Below the pieces are notes generated by a model. The model ran no database searches and was not told the DNA's origin. It was given only the letters and a program-made list of their open reading frames with translations. Position numbers and translations under genes: made by a program. A DNA stretch of 64,000 bases from Spongilla lacustris (taxonomy: Eukaryota; Porifera; Demospongiae; Spongillida; Spongillidae): contig OX442426.1 in NCBI GenBank assembly GCA_949361645.1, positions 6,754,602-6,818,601 on the forward strand. Reading direction: 5' to 3'. This document shows, in pieces, positions 43,452-55,353 of this stretch (position 1 is its first letter; every line of letters begins with the position of its first letter).

Positions 43452-44634
43452 ATGGAGAAGAACAGTAAACAGCAGCTGAATAGGCATGAGTACAGGAGAC
43501 AGTAGTAGGATACCTAGGACAATCATTTAGGTATGTCTCTGTGCCAGTACATCCACCAGCAATATTGGCCCACATATATGTTATTGTTGCTGGTCCAAAT
43601 GCTGAGGAGTTTGATCCAATACCTGACAAAATAAAGGGCGTGCTTATGTCACACTTTGTGCAGCACACAATCTAAAATGAATCTACATGCAAGTGCAGTT
43701 CTGTTGTATAGTTGGTTGCTTAAAATATATTGACTGCATCACAAGGTTTTTCAGTATATTAAATTTTAATGTTGCATGATATAATACATGGCGTTTTTAA
43801 CAATTGAGGAGACGACAGATAAAATTTCCGGGTTTCAGAACTCGAATGGAAGAGGTTGCTCAGTACTATAAGCTAGAATTAAACTTATAACTTATAGCAC
43901 ACTCTAGTGCTGCATGGTTAGCAGCTACTTGCAGCAAATGGAATACCTGTATCTAACAATTATGTCATGAGTAAAGGGGGTGGGCATTGATCGGAATAAA
44001 GACATCTATTTTTGTCATTATTGTGGACGTTGGATAAGTTGTTAGATGTACATTTCATTTGAGAAAAGAAGTCTACAGGTAGCTTTTTTATGTTGAAGAA
44101 TTTTTCATATACATTTATATTCTACAAGTCCAAAATTTTAATTTCCTCTACACATGCAAAAATAAACTGTCATGAAATATAAAGCAACGAATTTTTTATT
44201 CGCCATGCATGTACATTTCAACTCAAGTATTGGTCTTGTTTTGTTTATGGGTCCTCCATTGAAAGTGCATGGTAAAACATTCGGTCAGTCTTTTTCCTCT
44301 CTGGTCTTTCCCATTACATTTGTACTTATCTTGGTTGCAGTTAAACTGTCACAATGAGCTCTTAGCTAGGTTCGTGGTGGCCATGTATTTTACCACCATA
44401 AACCTGGATCCATACCATCAATTTGTGATCATTACACTTTGACCACAGTTATTCATTTCCAGGGTATGAAAGAAGCGTGCTTGTTATAGCATATGTGCAT
44501 AACATACTGTTGTTATATCCCAACTGTCTGCAAACCACTTTAGCATCTTTGGAGCTCCACACATTGCCACAAATAGCATTAAATTGATTTTGAATGCAAA
44601 TTTCTACATTGCCCTTAGTCACACTTGAGCCTAT
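43452..44634 (-). pseudogene. Gene 3: distal SRCR domain, 5' truncated
   Basis: First half (44508 to about 44634): GSSVTKGNVEICIQNQFNAI and [13 protein letters not shown]. The expected [12 protein letters not shown] start is absent because homology ends at the duplication border. Second half (43452-43622): FGPATITYMWANIAGGCTG and YSAAVYCSSP. Confidence 0.85.
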
Positions 44635-45204
44635 GTAGTATGCAAAAGGCCATGCATGCACAATTACATGTAGTATGATGTGTACTTTTAAGTTAAATCG
44701 ATACCAACTATGTATGGATTAAGTTTAAATGACATTTAACACATCCAACGCAAGCATGCACCTGTGAATCAACTTCAGTAGTCAAGAGCCAAGGTTGCAT
44801 ACATTCATGTACATGCGATACAGCTCTTCCAAAAGCCTCCTCCTTCCACCCAACTTTTATCAAAGCATCCTCCCCAATCCAAAGCCTCCTCCCCCAGCAT
44901 AACCTGTATCAATGCTTCCTAGGTGCCCAATCTGTATCAATGCCTAAGCCATAGCATTGTATCTGTTCTTGTGCTTACATTATCAATGCATAAGCCATAC
45001 ATTGTGCTTACATTATAAATGTGATAACCACACTGCCTAATCCACTACACCAATCTGACTTGCCCTCCCCTTACCCCAAAGATAAAAGGGTCATGCTGAT
45101 TCTTTCATAGCTTATCATTTTCATATAATTACAACTCCATTACCTATATGTAATTGTCACAGAATTATGTGGTACCTGCAAAAAAATAAAAATATTAAAT
45201 GCCA

Positions 45205-45422
45205 GTATAAATAGGTGGGTACTACTGTACCAAAGGTGTGGGTAGTACTTTACCATAGTTCTGTACCAGAAGTGTGGGTAGTACTGTACCAGAGGTGCTG
45301 GTTCAGTGTTAGTACTGTACCAGAGGTGTTGGTAGTACTGTACCAGAGGTGTGTGTAGTACTGTACCAGAGGTGTGGGTAGTACTGTACCAGAGGTGTGG
45401 GTAGTACTGTACCAGAGGTATG
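45205..45422. repeat. 23-bp minisatellite, copy 1
   Basis: About nine imperfect units of ggtgtgggtagtactgtacc + aga. The counterpart at 53470-53735 has a different copy number. Confidence 0.9.
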
Positions 45423-46569
45423 CATTGTTACATATGAGATTGAATAGTCATTGATTTTATATGTATTTGAGTCTTTTTATGTTTAGAAGAATGATTTCAT
45501 GTTTGATTTCATTTTGTATTGTAACATGCTTTTTTTAAAACATACTCTATTTATACATTTATAATGCAAAATCAATTAAAAGCAAACCATATCCATTGGA
45601 AGTGAAAACCATCTAAATGTCATTTATTCTTTTGTTGAACCTTGGAATACACAGTGTATGTTCATATGTGTGTATGTATGTGTGTGTATGGCCTGGTGTA
45701 CGTTACTTTGTGTGAGATGTGTGTCTGTGAATGGGTCAGGCAAACAGGTAAATCAATGGTTATGAAATAGTAGTTGAGTTGTATCTGATGATGTATGGAA
45801 AAGGAATTCCTCCACCCACTCATCACACACTGCACAGTAGTTGCAGCTGAATCTACATCAAGCTAAAGGTGTACTGAATATATGCAGTAAGTGGAGTTTA
45901 ACTATTCCATCCCTATGCCTGTAGGTAATTTCAAAATAGCTATGGAGAGTACATGTAGTATTTATAGGATCTTGGGCTCAAGCACATACAGACAAGTTGG
46001 TGTTTTCGGATCTGTGAATTGAGTAAATGATGCAGAATGTCAGCAAATCAGACATCTGCTGGTGGAATGCACATATGAACTAGCAAGGATTATGGATTGT
46101 ATCAGTCCTGGAACGAAGAGCCGTCACACTGATTTGCCCTTAATTATTATTATCACGGGCATTTTGAGTTGTGCAGGTATTGTAAATAACACCCTTGCAG
46201 TAATGTGTTGGGTATTACATTTAGCAGCCACTTGCTGGCTAATATTTGTGCAAAAATGTATATGTGGTAAAATATGTTTGTAAGACTTTCAGGAACCAAT
46301 TTAAAAAACCATTTATTGTCCAAATTTGTTGCCTTACTCTACCAATTATTTTCCTCTATAGATGGGTCTTGTCTGGTATATCAGGGGATTACCAAAAGTG
46401 CTGCTCATCACAATACTCAAACGCCTACAGTATTAGCTAGCATAATACAATCAGCAGTCAATACGCTGTAAATACAATTGTTCACACATAGCACTTAGTG
46501 TTGAAGTGAGGTAGAACTATTGCGTTGGCCCAGAGTTTGCCATCTGAGTACCCTGTCCTGGCACCTCTG

Positions 46570-46922
46570 TTACCCAGTTGGGTCCCTGAGGGTAGGGCAT
46601 ATGCTGTGGTGGCATTCCAGGGTAAGGTGCTGGGTAAGGTGCTGTGGCATGGTAGGCTGGCGGGTAAGGTGCTGTGGCATTGTAGGCTGGCGGTAAGGAG
46701 AGCTCGGCGAGTATTGTGTCATCTGTGGTACCTCGATGTCATTGGCATTACTGGTACTGTTCTGTTTGGCATTTGCAGGCACAGCTGGCATTTTTCTTTT
46801 GTAGCAGTTGCCTCCTCTCTTGTACAAGCAGATGGTGCAGGTGCAGATGAAGAAGAAGAGGCACAACAGGATAGCTCCGGCCACACCCACTGCTCCACCA
46901 ATGACTACAGCTGAAGTTCTAC
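46570..46922 (-). pseudogene. Gene 4: transmembrane/tail exon, frameshifted
   Basis: The transmembrane part [20 protein letters not shown] is intact. After SPSSPY the frame shifts to a Gln/Pro/His-rich tail ending CPTLRDPTG. In the original frame, homology to the gene 5 tail continues to 46525 (the equivalent stop position). Confidence 0.85.
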
Positions 46923-47136
46923 CTGGTGAGTTTAAGAAGAAAAAATGGCAATGCAAAAGTGCATTAGTGTTGGTCTAATGTGTGTAATTGTATCCTGCTC
47001 CGGGCAATGTACCAATAGTTAAGAAAGTTTGTTCCCCTCCCACCCACCTACCCCACCCCCAACCTTGCACAATAGTCTATTATCCATTGTTATTACTTCC
47101 ACAGTTTGGCACCTGTGTCTTCCCAATATGTTTGCA

Positions 47137-47137
47137 T

Positions 47138-47186
<49 letters not shown>

Positions 47187-47225
47187 CACACACACACACA
47201 CACATACATACACACATACACACAC
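47137..47225. repeat. CA repeat
   Basis: CA run with tg and ta interruptions in the last intron of gene 4. The counterpart in copy 2 is at 55568-55630. Confidence 0.9.
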
Positions 47226-47550
47226 TGTGTGTGCATATGTGTATGTGGGAAGAGACATGTACATGTTTGATTGGTTGCCTTGGGAAGAGAGGCACTGATT
47301 CTAGGGAGACTTTCATTCCTCTGACACCATCATGTATATCTGCTTTAAGCAGATAGCATAAATCAACTACCGGTATCTGCATATATCAAAATATTTGGGA
47401 TTTGAAAACTCAAGAAAGTACACTTGTCAGGAGGATATCAGACCTATGTGATAGGTAAGGAGCAAATGCAAGATAATTTTTGGTGGTGAATTACTATACA
47501 ATCATTAAGTAATTGGTCAGCAAATTAGTTTGGAAAATTGTGCAGCTTAC

Positions 47551-47936
47551 TGTGGCATCGAACACCTGCCCGTTGAGAGTTAGTGCAGGTAACACCGGAG
47601 GTGAATCTGCAAGCCGTTATAATACTCTCATTGCCTATACAGCCACCAATGTTTGGCCAGTAGGTTGATGATGAGACCTGACCATAGTAAGAACCAGAGA
47701 CAGCAGAGCCATCTACATGTAAGAACATATACAGATGATCATGAGATGATAATAACAATATTAAAATTGTTTGAGTGACATACCTGTGTATCCCAACTGG
47801 CGACATACCACCTTGGCATCTGATGGGGTCCACAAAGCATCACACACTGATCTCCATTGGTTTTGAAAACACGCCTCCACTGTTCCTTCTGCTGATGAGG
47901 CTCCACCCACCAAACGAACCTTTCCACGGGTGCAAT
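47551..47936 (-). CDS. Gene 4: SRCR domain, proximal type
   Basis: First half (47784-47936): [19 protein letters not shown] and [14 protein letters not shown]. Second half (47551-47712): [19 protein letters not shown] and RAGVRCHS. No stop or frameshift within these exons. Confidence 0.88.
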
Positions 47937-48389
47937 CTAAACATGGAAGTGGCACCACATGCATACATCAGATTAAGTTATTGCACTAATCAGATATTCA
48001 TGTATGCATAGCTGTGATGGTGTGGTGTGCTTAAGGTGGTCTGGTCATCCACAATAGCACAACAAAGGTGAGATATGCCTTGGGTAATCTAGCATTCATT
48101 GCAGGACTTTATCAGAGAACCAGTCATAAGATTTTCTGACAAGGCAACATTCTCCCTGCCTTTGATAGGGCTGTCATGGACACCGACACCCAATTGTATG
48201 CTAGTTGCACTGTTCTCCGATAAGCTTAAATATTATATGTACCTGTTAGCACCCGTGAAAAATTATGGGTGGCTAGTTAACCCACTCACCCATCCATGTA
48301 CCCATCCCATTGACCAAAGTATGAGAAAACCACTGAGTGAAGTAACAGGGTGGGAAAGAGCTGCTCCACTCCACCTGCCCTTGTGTCTG

Positions 48390-49640
48390 AAGGCCTAGCA
48401 TTGTTTGATGCGGAGGTTCTTCGTCACATTGTGATTGTGTTGCAATTGATCTTCTGACTCTGAGTGGCTTCAAGTTCAGCTGAGCCTCAGTAGGGGTGGT
48501 CTAGGCCTTCGTAGGGGTGGTCTAGGCCTCTGTAGGGGTGGTCTAGGCCTCAGTAGGGGTGATCTAGACCTCCATAGGTTGGCTTTACATTGCTCCACTG
48601 CTTATTTGGCCTCAGTAAACAAGGCAGGTTGTTCAGCTCCACTGGATGCGTTCACCTTACAAGCTGTCATCTTATTCAATATCTTGGTTCCACCTGCAAG
48701 TTCCATCTCTGAAGTGTCTCTTCTGGAGCCCTGTTTATATCAAAAAGACTTATCGTCCAGAATTGATGACCATCAATTTGACCAGCTGTGCCTCATCTCC
48801 ACCCGGCCAACCATGCTCGTCTACTGTCAGTCACATCATGTCATGCTTCCTCATGGCTAGCCGTAATTCCATCTAGGGGTCTTAATCTTAGCTTGGAGCC
48901 AGACAAGTTCCAGGTTGCTTTAAAATGGTGGCTTGGGATTGACACATCATCACAGCTACGTTGTCCTTACTGCCCTGACCACCAGCTGGATCCTCTTGGG
49001 CATCATGCCATGACATGCAAAGGGGGTGGTGATGTTGTTTTGTGCCACAGCAGCTTAAGAGATGTTTTTGCACAGTTTTGTCATAGGGCTAGGCTGGGTG
49101 GTCAGCTTGTGGTAGGTAGGTCATGGGTATAGGGCTGAAAATTCGCTCAGTAGGCCAGTAGGTGGAGGGATGAGGGGAGTGAGGTGGAGAGGTAAGGGGG
49201 AGCTGAAAATTCATTCCATAGGCCTGCGGACATCCTAATGCCCAATTGGAATGTTTTGGAAGCCAGCTGCTTTTGACCTAACAGTGGTCTCTCCGTTTAT
49301 CTGCACTAAATTGAATGAAGCGGGAGCCAGAAGTGGGTCAGCAGCTGGAAATGCTGAAGTGCACAAGCACAATGCCAATGATCCCAAGTGCACAGAGTTG
49401 GGTTGGGTCTGCATACCCTTGGCAGTAGAGACCTATGGTTGTTGGGGTGTAGAAGCTAAGGATTCCATTTCTCCGCTGGCCATGGATGCCTGTCTGGCTT
49501 TGCAGTTGCAGTGCAGCAATTCAAAGGCCATTGCAAACATCTATCAGGGACTGAACCTCACCTTAGTTCGCTGCAATGCCAGAGCCTTTTTATCCCGTGC
49601 TAGGTTTCAGCATTCAATGGGCAAGGGCTGAAAATGTTTT
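48390..49640 (+). pseudogene. Non-LTR retroelement C-terminal half, copy 1
   Basis: The plus strand encodes, in several frames, [85 protein letters not shown] and GLNLTLVRCNARAFLSRA. The CPYCP...H...C pattern looks like a zinc-binding motif. It lies in the intron between LDLa and SRCR of gene 4, antisense to it, and at the same place in gene 5, so it inserted before the segmental duplication. Four imperfect ggtctaggcct repeats are at 48490-48570. Confidence 0.8.
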
Positions 49641-49884
49641 TTTTTTTCTTCTTTTTCTTTTGTCAGTTGTTTAAGTTTGCAGTATATGTGAGTGTGGTAA
49701 GGATATAGTTATTGTTTTCATTTATCTGTGTGCATTCTTAATTGTGTTATTATATGGAAATCTGAGAAATCTGAGAAATATAAATCTATAAATAAAATGC
49801 TGAAGTTCATGTATTAAAAATAATAATTCAGAATGAGTCTGATTATATATATCCTAGGCACCCAGTAAGATTGCAATATCTTAC

Positions 49885-49992
49885 CACAGTTAGTTTCATC
49901 TGATAAGTCTTTACAGTCATCGTAGCCATCACACAGATAATCAGTATTGATGCACCGACCATTAGCACACTGGAAATTGGTAGATGGACAGT
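49885..49992 (-). CDS. Gene 4: LDLa module
   Basis: Reads [20 protein letters not shown], then [15 protein letters not shown]. Six cysteines and the calcium-cage acids are intact. Confidence 0.88.
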
Positions 49993-50139
49993 CTGATTAT
50001 GGAAACAGGAAAGTGCATCAATAACGTCTATTGATGAACAAATTCATGCAGTCAGACAGTAAAGGAAATAACACTATTATCGTCAGCTATCTAGGTATAA
50101 TATGAGTGTAGTTGAACTTGTAGTTGTAATGAAAAGAGA

Positions 50140-50328
50140 TTAAAGAAAATAAAAACATTCTCTATGAGAAAGTTGGTGGTATATAGGATTTGAAGGCAAT
50201 AGTGGTGTAAAAAGCCGAAGTGCCTAAGAATAAGGAAAAACGAAATAGTCCTGTTAAAATTTAGCACACGAACAATGTAACACCCCGTACTACATACAAT
50301 AGGCGCTAAATATAGGACTATTTCGCTT
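50140..50328. mobile_element. Foldback MITE, left part only
   Basis: Starts aaaacattctctatgagaaa with inner gaaggcaatagtggtgtaaaa and taaatataggactattt. The right arm present in copy 2 (59400-59480) is missing, which marks the end of duplication copy 1. Confidence 0.7.
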
Positions 50329-50364
50329 CTAGATGTATTACCAGTGTCAAAGTAAATTTCAGTA

Positions 50365-50670
50365 TTGACTGCACGCTTCCATCTCCTTAACCATTTTAGC
50401 TACTCCCTGTATGAACCCAATGATAGCCGTGTTCTAATGGAGTATAAGGGTGGCCTTGACAAGGCTATTCTAAGCAATAGGACATTGCTAGATGAGTTAA
50501 ATGATGCGTTTTGCCAGACACATCCATGGTTAGCACAAAAGTTTACCACTAGATCTGCACATGCTGCTGTTAACAAAGTTAGTGCAGATGCTAAGGCACT
50601 GAACATTCGAAGAGCAAAAGCAGGGGGATTGTTAAAAGATGTTTGTGCCAATAAAATTATCAGAAAATGA
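50365..50670 (+). CDS. Unassigned ORF, 101 aa
   Basis: I do not recognise this protein. It begins MTARFHLLNHFSYSLYEPND, is rich in Lys/Arg towards the end (SADAKALNIRRAKAGG) and ends KIIRK. It has no signal, membrane segment or cysteine motif. It directly follows the truncated MITE arm. It may be a real small exon, a fragment of a mobile-element protein, or chance; the even composition makes it somewhat more gene-like than its neighbours. Confidence 0.25.
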   Translation: MTARFHLLNHFSYSLYEPNDSRVLMEYKGGLDKAILSNRTLLDELNDAFCQTHPWLAQKFTTRSAHAAVNKVSADAKALNIRRAKAGGLLKDVCANKIIRK

Positions 50671-51289
50671 TTTTTTAGCTGGGGTAAGGCATCATAGTGC
50701 TGCCTCAGAACCCTATTTCTATGATACCCCTTACAATCACACAAAATAGCATGGGCCTATACCAGTAGACCTCAATAGTATTATCAGCTGATTGTCCAAG
50801 CAGATTCATTTGCCTAGAATAGGCGACAATGAGTGAGATTGGGCCTCATGATACCCTCCACCTTAGTGGATAATACATATATGTCTGAGGCATATATGGG
50901 GAACCTATCCTCAATGGCAATTGAATAAAATCACTAAGAAGGTAACCCCAGGAGTTTATATGTTTGATGTTTGCTTTCATATAGTCAGAAACAAACCACA
51001 AAACATGATGTTGCTAGGCAGTGACATGTTCAGTGTTGCTACAGCTGGACATCAGGTATGCATAGCATTTTGGTGGGTATTTCTGCACAGCTGGTATAAA
51101 TGGCTGATCCTTTTCTCTCTACCACTAATGACCCCTCACCCAAACAAGTGTCTGTCACATTTCTGAGTTACATAAATGCACACACAAGTACAGGTTCTGA
51201 TGAATGCACTTGCCTGTACTAGAGGGCAGGTACACAATGTAATACTGGTACCTGGTTATATTAAGGCAACCCAATGTAAAAAGAAATGA

Positions 51290-51560
51290 AGGGAACAAGA
51301 TATAAAAAACATTCTCTCTGAGAAAGTTGGTGGTATATAGCATTTGAAGGCAATGGTGGTGTAAAAAGGAAGGAAACAAGGAATCAATGATGATACGAAT
51401 TTTTTTTTAACAGTCCTATATTTAGCAACGTAAAATGTACGTACTACAAAAGTGATAAATATTGGATCCCTTATTCCCTTCCTTTTTACACTACCATTGC
51501 CTTCAAATCCTATATACCACCAACTTTCTCAGAGAGAATGTTTTTTATATCTTGTACAAT
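51290..51560. mobile_element. Foldback MITE, complete copy
   Basis: Starts acaagatataaaaaacattc and ends with the inverted gaatgttttttatatcttgt. The arms continue inward (gagaaagttggtggtatata / tatataccaccaactttctc, and gaaggcaatggtggtgtaaa / its complement). About 270 bp and palindromic over nearly its whole length. Confidence 0.9.
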
Positions 51561-51860
51561 ACAATGCCTATATAGCAGTAAAACAAGTGTAAATAGTACT
51601 ACCATCTGTGGGGGTGAAGTTATGTTTAAAGAGCAACTGGCATTTCAAATCATCTCCTTACCAAGTTTTTAAAACCTATAAGTTATATGCTTTCCATCAA
51701 GGAGACATTGTAACCAATATGCCATTATGATTAAGGTTTACTATGATAACTTCTACGCATGGTTCAGCACGTACTTGATATGCACAAAACTGTACATAAA
51801 AAGACATGCAGCTATTCTTTTTGTAAGCATTTTCTGGATGGCCATACCAAAACATGAGGC
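51560..51860 (-). repeat. Exon-less copy of a gene 2 intron
   Basis: Matches 26755-27085, the intron between the two halves of SRCR 2 in gene 2. Shared blocks are gcaactggcatttcaaatca, atgctttccatcaaggagac, tatgccattatgattaaggt and aagacatgcagctattcttt. The flanking SRCR exons are not present here, so this is a relic of a further gene copy. Confidence 0.85.
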
Positions 51861-53469
51861 CAACTCAAGATTTATACTGATATATCATGTACAAGTGCAT
51901 TGTAGATTTAGATGGGTGGTGTATTTACCATTATCAATAAGCAACAAGGATAACTGTCCAGGTCTCACCACTTTCCAGTCCCAATTGCAAAAGAGACCTC
52001 TCCTTCTGCCCAGTTGTGTAACACCATCTCATTCCTACTCCTCATATTTGGTATATCCGTAATGTAGGTTCCTATATTTAGGATTTAAAGTGTTATGAAT
52101 ACTATTAGCAAAAATCCGATCCCATTATTGCTGACTGGCTGTATCTTCTATCATATTTAATTTCTGGAAGCATATTTGAACAGAGCTAACTACAATGTAG
52201 TAAAATTGGGTATGAACTGCACACATATGCATGTATCATTAGCATAATGATTGAATTCTTGAGGTAGGCGCTACTCCTGATGACTCAGTTAATTGTAAGA
52301 CTGGCAACGGAGATGACCCAGCTAGGTTCATTGCTGTTGATTAGAATTAGAATTTAGTTAATCTTTTATTACAGCTTCCCCCCCCCAGGCCAAGCTACAT
52401 ATGTGTATGTATTGGATGTACACATGCACATACGGAATGTGAATTTCTATACAACTGCACCCGCTGATTTAAATTCAGCATGCATAAACTGTAATGAACT
52501 GGAGGATGGGTCTGCAAACGCAATATGGGCTAAAAGTTCTTTAAGTTAATCACAATGAGAAGAATGTTGAATCGATCACCAATGGATCATGCAAGAACAT
52601 ATACATGTATAAATCCAATGGGCTGAAATTTAATCATTCATACATTCACATCCATCCTGTTCAACAGTAGGCCAGAGCAATCAAAATATGGAGCTTGAAG
52701 GAAAAGTATGTGCATGGCAGTAGGGTTTGCTTCAACACTCTGGGGATTTTAAAATGACAATAGTGATTTGATACAACAGTACAGTACTATTCATGTGCCT
52801 CAATAAGAAGTCATAATATTTCATACATATATATGGCTCTGCTTCATCTCATCTGATGCTAGGGCATCAAACAGAGCTACTAGCCATGCCAGCTGTAATA
52901 TAATATTAATGCATAGTACTGTTGCATGCAGGTGTAGTATGCAAAAGGCCAGTTGCATGCCGCAAAATTACATGTAGTATGACGAAGTTAAATCAATACC
53001 AACTATGTATGGATTAAGATAAAATGACATTTAACACATCCAACACAAGCATGCACCTGTCAATCAACTTCAGTAGTCAAGAGCCAAGGTTGTGTACATT
53101 CATGTACATGTGATACAGCTCTTCCCTTCCCCAGCGTAACCTGTATGTATCTGTTTTTGTGCTTGCATTATGAATGTGATAAAAAGGATGCCCTTACTCA
53201 AACTCAAACCAGTGTCCCACCCTCAGAAACCACACTGCCTTATCAACTACACCAATCTGACTCCCCCTCCCCTTATCCCAAAGATAAAAGGGTCATCTGA
53301 TTCTTTCATAGCTTATCATTTTTCTTTTTTGTTTTATATCAATTACAACCCCATTACCTATATGTAATTGTTACAGAATTATGTGGTACCTGCTATATAT
53401 AAATTATAATTATTATATATATAATTATAATAATTATATATATATTAAATACATGTACATGCCGGTATA

Positions 53470-53735
53470 AATAGGTGGGTACTACGTACTGTAGCAGAGG
53501 TGTGGGTAGTACTGTACCAGAGATGGGGGTAGTACTGTACCAGAGGTGTGGGTAGTACTGTACCAGAGGTGTTTGGGTAGTACTATACCATATCATAGTA
53601 CTGTACCAGAGGTGTGGGTAGTACTGTACCAGAAGTGTGGGTAGTACTGTACCAGAGGTGTGAGTAGTACTGTACCAGAGGTGTGGGTCCATATCATAGT
53701 ACTGTACCAGAGGTGTGGGTAGTACTGTACCAGTG
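53470..53735. repeat. 23-bp minisatellite, copy 2
   Basis: About eleven imperfect ggtgtgggtagtactgtacc + aga units with two inserted ccatatcata-containing spacers. Expanded relative to copy 1. Confidence 0.9.
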
Positions 53736-54699
53736 GTGTGCATTGTAACATACAAGGTTGAAGAGACATTGATTTTATATGTATTTGAGTCTATTTATGA
53801 TTAGAAAAATGATTTCATGTTTGATTTCATTTTGTATTGTAATATGCTTTTTAACATACTCTATTTTTTACATTTACAATAATACAACGCAAAATCAATT
53901 AAAAGCAAACTGCATATCCATTGGAAGTGAAAACCATCAAAAGGTCATTTATTATTTTGTTGTAACCTTGGAATATACAGTGTATGTTCATATGTGTGTA
54001 TGTATGTGTGTATGGTGTACGTTACTTTGTGTGAGATGTGTGTCTGTGAATGGGCCATGCCAACAGGTTAATCAATGGTTATTAAATAGTAGTTGAGTTG
54101 TATCTGATGATGCACGCAAAAGGAATTCCTCCAACCACTCATCACAGTAGCTGCAGCTGAATCTTCATCAAGCTAAAGCTGTACTGAATATATGCAGTAA
54201 GTGGGGTTTAACTATTCCACCCCTATGCCTACAAGTAATTTCAAAATAGCTATGGGAGAGTTGCATGTACATGTAGGATCTTGGACTCAAGCAGATACAA
54301 ACCAGTTAGTGTTTTTGGATCTGTGAATTGAGTAAATGATGCAGAATGCTGGCAAGCCGGTGGAATGCATATATGAACTAGCAAGGGTTATGGATTGTAC
54401 CAGAAAGAAGAGCCCTTACATTTGCCCTTAATTATTATCATGGGCATTTTGAGTTGTGCAGGTGTTGTAAATAACACCCCTGCAGTAATGTGTTGGGTAT
54501 TACATTTAGCAGCCACTTGCTGGCTAATATTTGTGCAAATATATATGTGGTAAAATAAGTTTGTAACACATTCAGGAACCAATTTAAAATACCATTTATT
54601 GTCCAAATTGGTTGCCTTACTTTACCAACTATATAGATGGGTCTTGTCTGGTATAGTTGGGTAAACCTTTAACAGTGCAACCATCACACATGCAGTGCA

Positions 54700-54745
54700 T
54701 GTGCACACACACACAACACACACACACATACACACACATGATAAT
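54700..54745. repeat. CA repeat unique to copy 2
   Basis: An interrupted CA run and flanking sequence (about 54660-54795) with no counterpart at the equivalent position in copy 1 (about 46385). Confidence 0.6.
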
Positions 54746-54934
54746 GCATACATAACACATACAGACAGGCTAGTTCATTGAGGCTATACTGAGGTATATC
54801 AGGGGATTACCAAAAGTGCAGTTCATCACAATACTTAAACACCTACAGTATTAGCTAGCATAATACAATCAGCAGTCAATAAGCTGTAAATACAATTGTT
54901 CACACATAATGCTTTGTGTTGAAGTGAAGTAGAA

Positions 54935-55353
54935 CTACTGCATTGGTCCAGAGTACTCCATCTGAGCACCCTGTCCTGGCACTTCTGTTACCCAGTTGGG
55001 TCCCTGAGGGTAGGGAGGCAAGGGCTGTGGTGGCATTCCAGGGTAAGGTGCTGGGTAAGGTGCTGTGGCATGGTAGTCTGGCGGGTAAGGTGCTGTGGCA
55101 TGGTAGGCTGGCGGGTATGGGGAGCTTGGTGAGTATTGGTTCTCCTGTGGTACCTCGCTGTCATTGACATTACTGCTACTGTACCGTTTGGCATTTACAG
55201 GCTCAGCTGGCATTTTTCTTTTGCAGCAGTTGCCTCCTCTCTTGTACAAGCAGATGGTGCAGGTGCAGATGAAGAAGAAGAGGCACAACAGGATAGCTCC
55301 GGCCACACCTACTGCTCCACCAATGACTGCATCTGTAGTTCTACCTGGTGAGT
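54935..55353 (-). CDS. Gene 5: transmembrane segment and Pro/Tyr-rich tail
   Basis: [20 protein letters not shown] and [20 protein letters not shown] cover the membrane helix and the basic stop-transfer. The tail has [20 protein letters not shown] and ends EYSGPMQ. It is shorter than the gene 1 tail because it has fewer 10-residue repeats. Acceptor tag at 55354-55355. Confidence 0.87.

Larger units (their letters stand above)
41425..44634 (-). pseudogene. SRCR/LDLa receptor gene 3, damaged
   Basis: Visible exons, 5' to 3': SRCR first half truncated at 44634 (to 44508), SRCR second half 43452-43622, LDLa 42572-42685, SRCR first half 42325-42477, SRCR second half 42091-42255, transmembrane/tail 41425-41909. 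The order matches the last part of gene 1. Defects: the 5' exon is cut where a segmental duplication begins, the proximal SRCR has TAG (42371-42373) and TGA (42152-42154), and the LDLa donor reads gtcata. There is no signal exon. The tail exon itself is intact. Skipping the two nonsense-bearing exons together would keep frame, so a shorter protein is conceivable, but the missing 5' end argues for a pseudogene. Confidence 0.8.
46525..49992 (-). pseudogene. SRCR/LDLa receptor gene 4, partial and damaged
   Basis: Exons found: LDLa 49885-49992, SRCR first half 47784-47936, SRCR second half 47551-47712, and a transmembrane/tail exon (up to about 46922). It corresponds exon by exon to gene 5. The tail exon has two lesions: the acceptor AG used in gene 5 reads AA (46932-46933), and a one-base deletion near 46692 shifts the tail out of the Pro/Tyr-repeat frame after TQYSPSSPY, to a stop at about 46570. 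A nearby AG at 46923-46924 could rescue splicing with three codons fewer. No signal exon was found upstream, so the gene is probably dead. Confidence 0.75.
44636..50328. repeat. Segmental duplication, copy 1
   Basis: Starts at tgtagtatgcaaaaggcc and matches copy 2 (52933-59402) in order: non-coding block, 23-bp minisatellite, gene tail exon, CA repeat, SRCR exons, non-LTR fragment, LDLa exon and the first part of a foldback MITE. It ends inside that MITE near 50328, whereas copy 2 carries the whole MITE. Divergence includes small indels throughout, so the event is not very recent. Confidence 0.85.
50329..52932. other. Spacer between the duplication copies
   Basis: Contains an unassigned plus-strand ORF (50365-50670), a complete foldback MITE (51290-51560), and an exon-less copy of a gene 2 intron (51560-51860). 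51870-52932 shows no gene. No SRCR or LDLa exon and no signal exon was found here. Confidence 0.6.
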
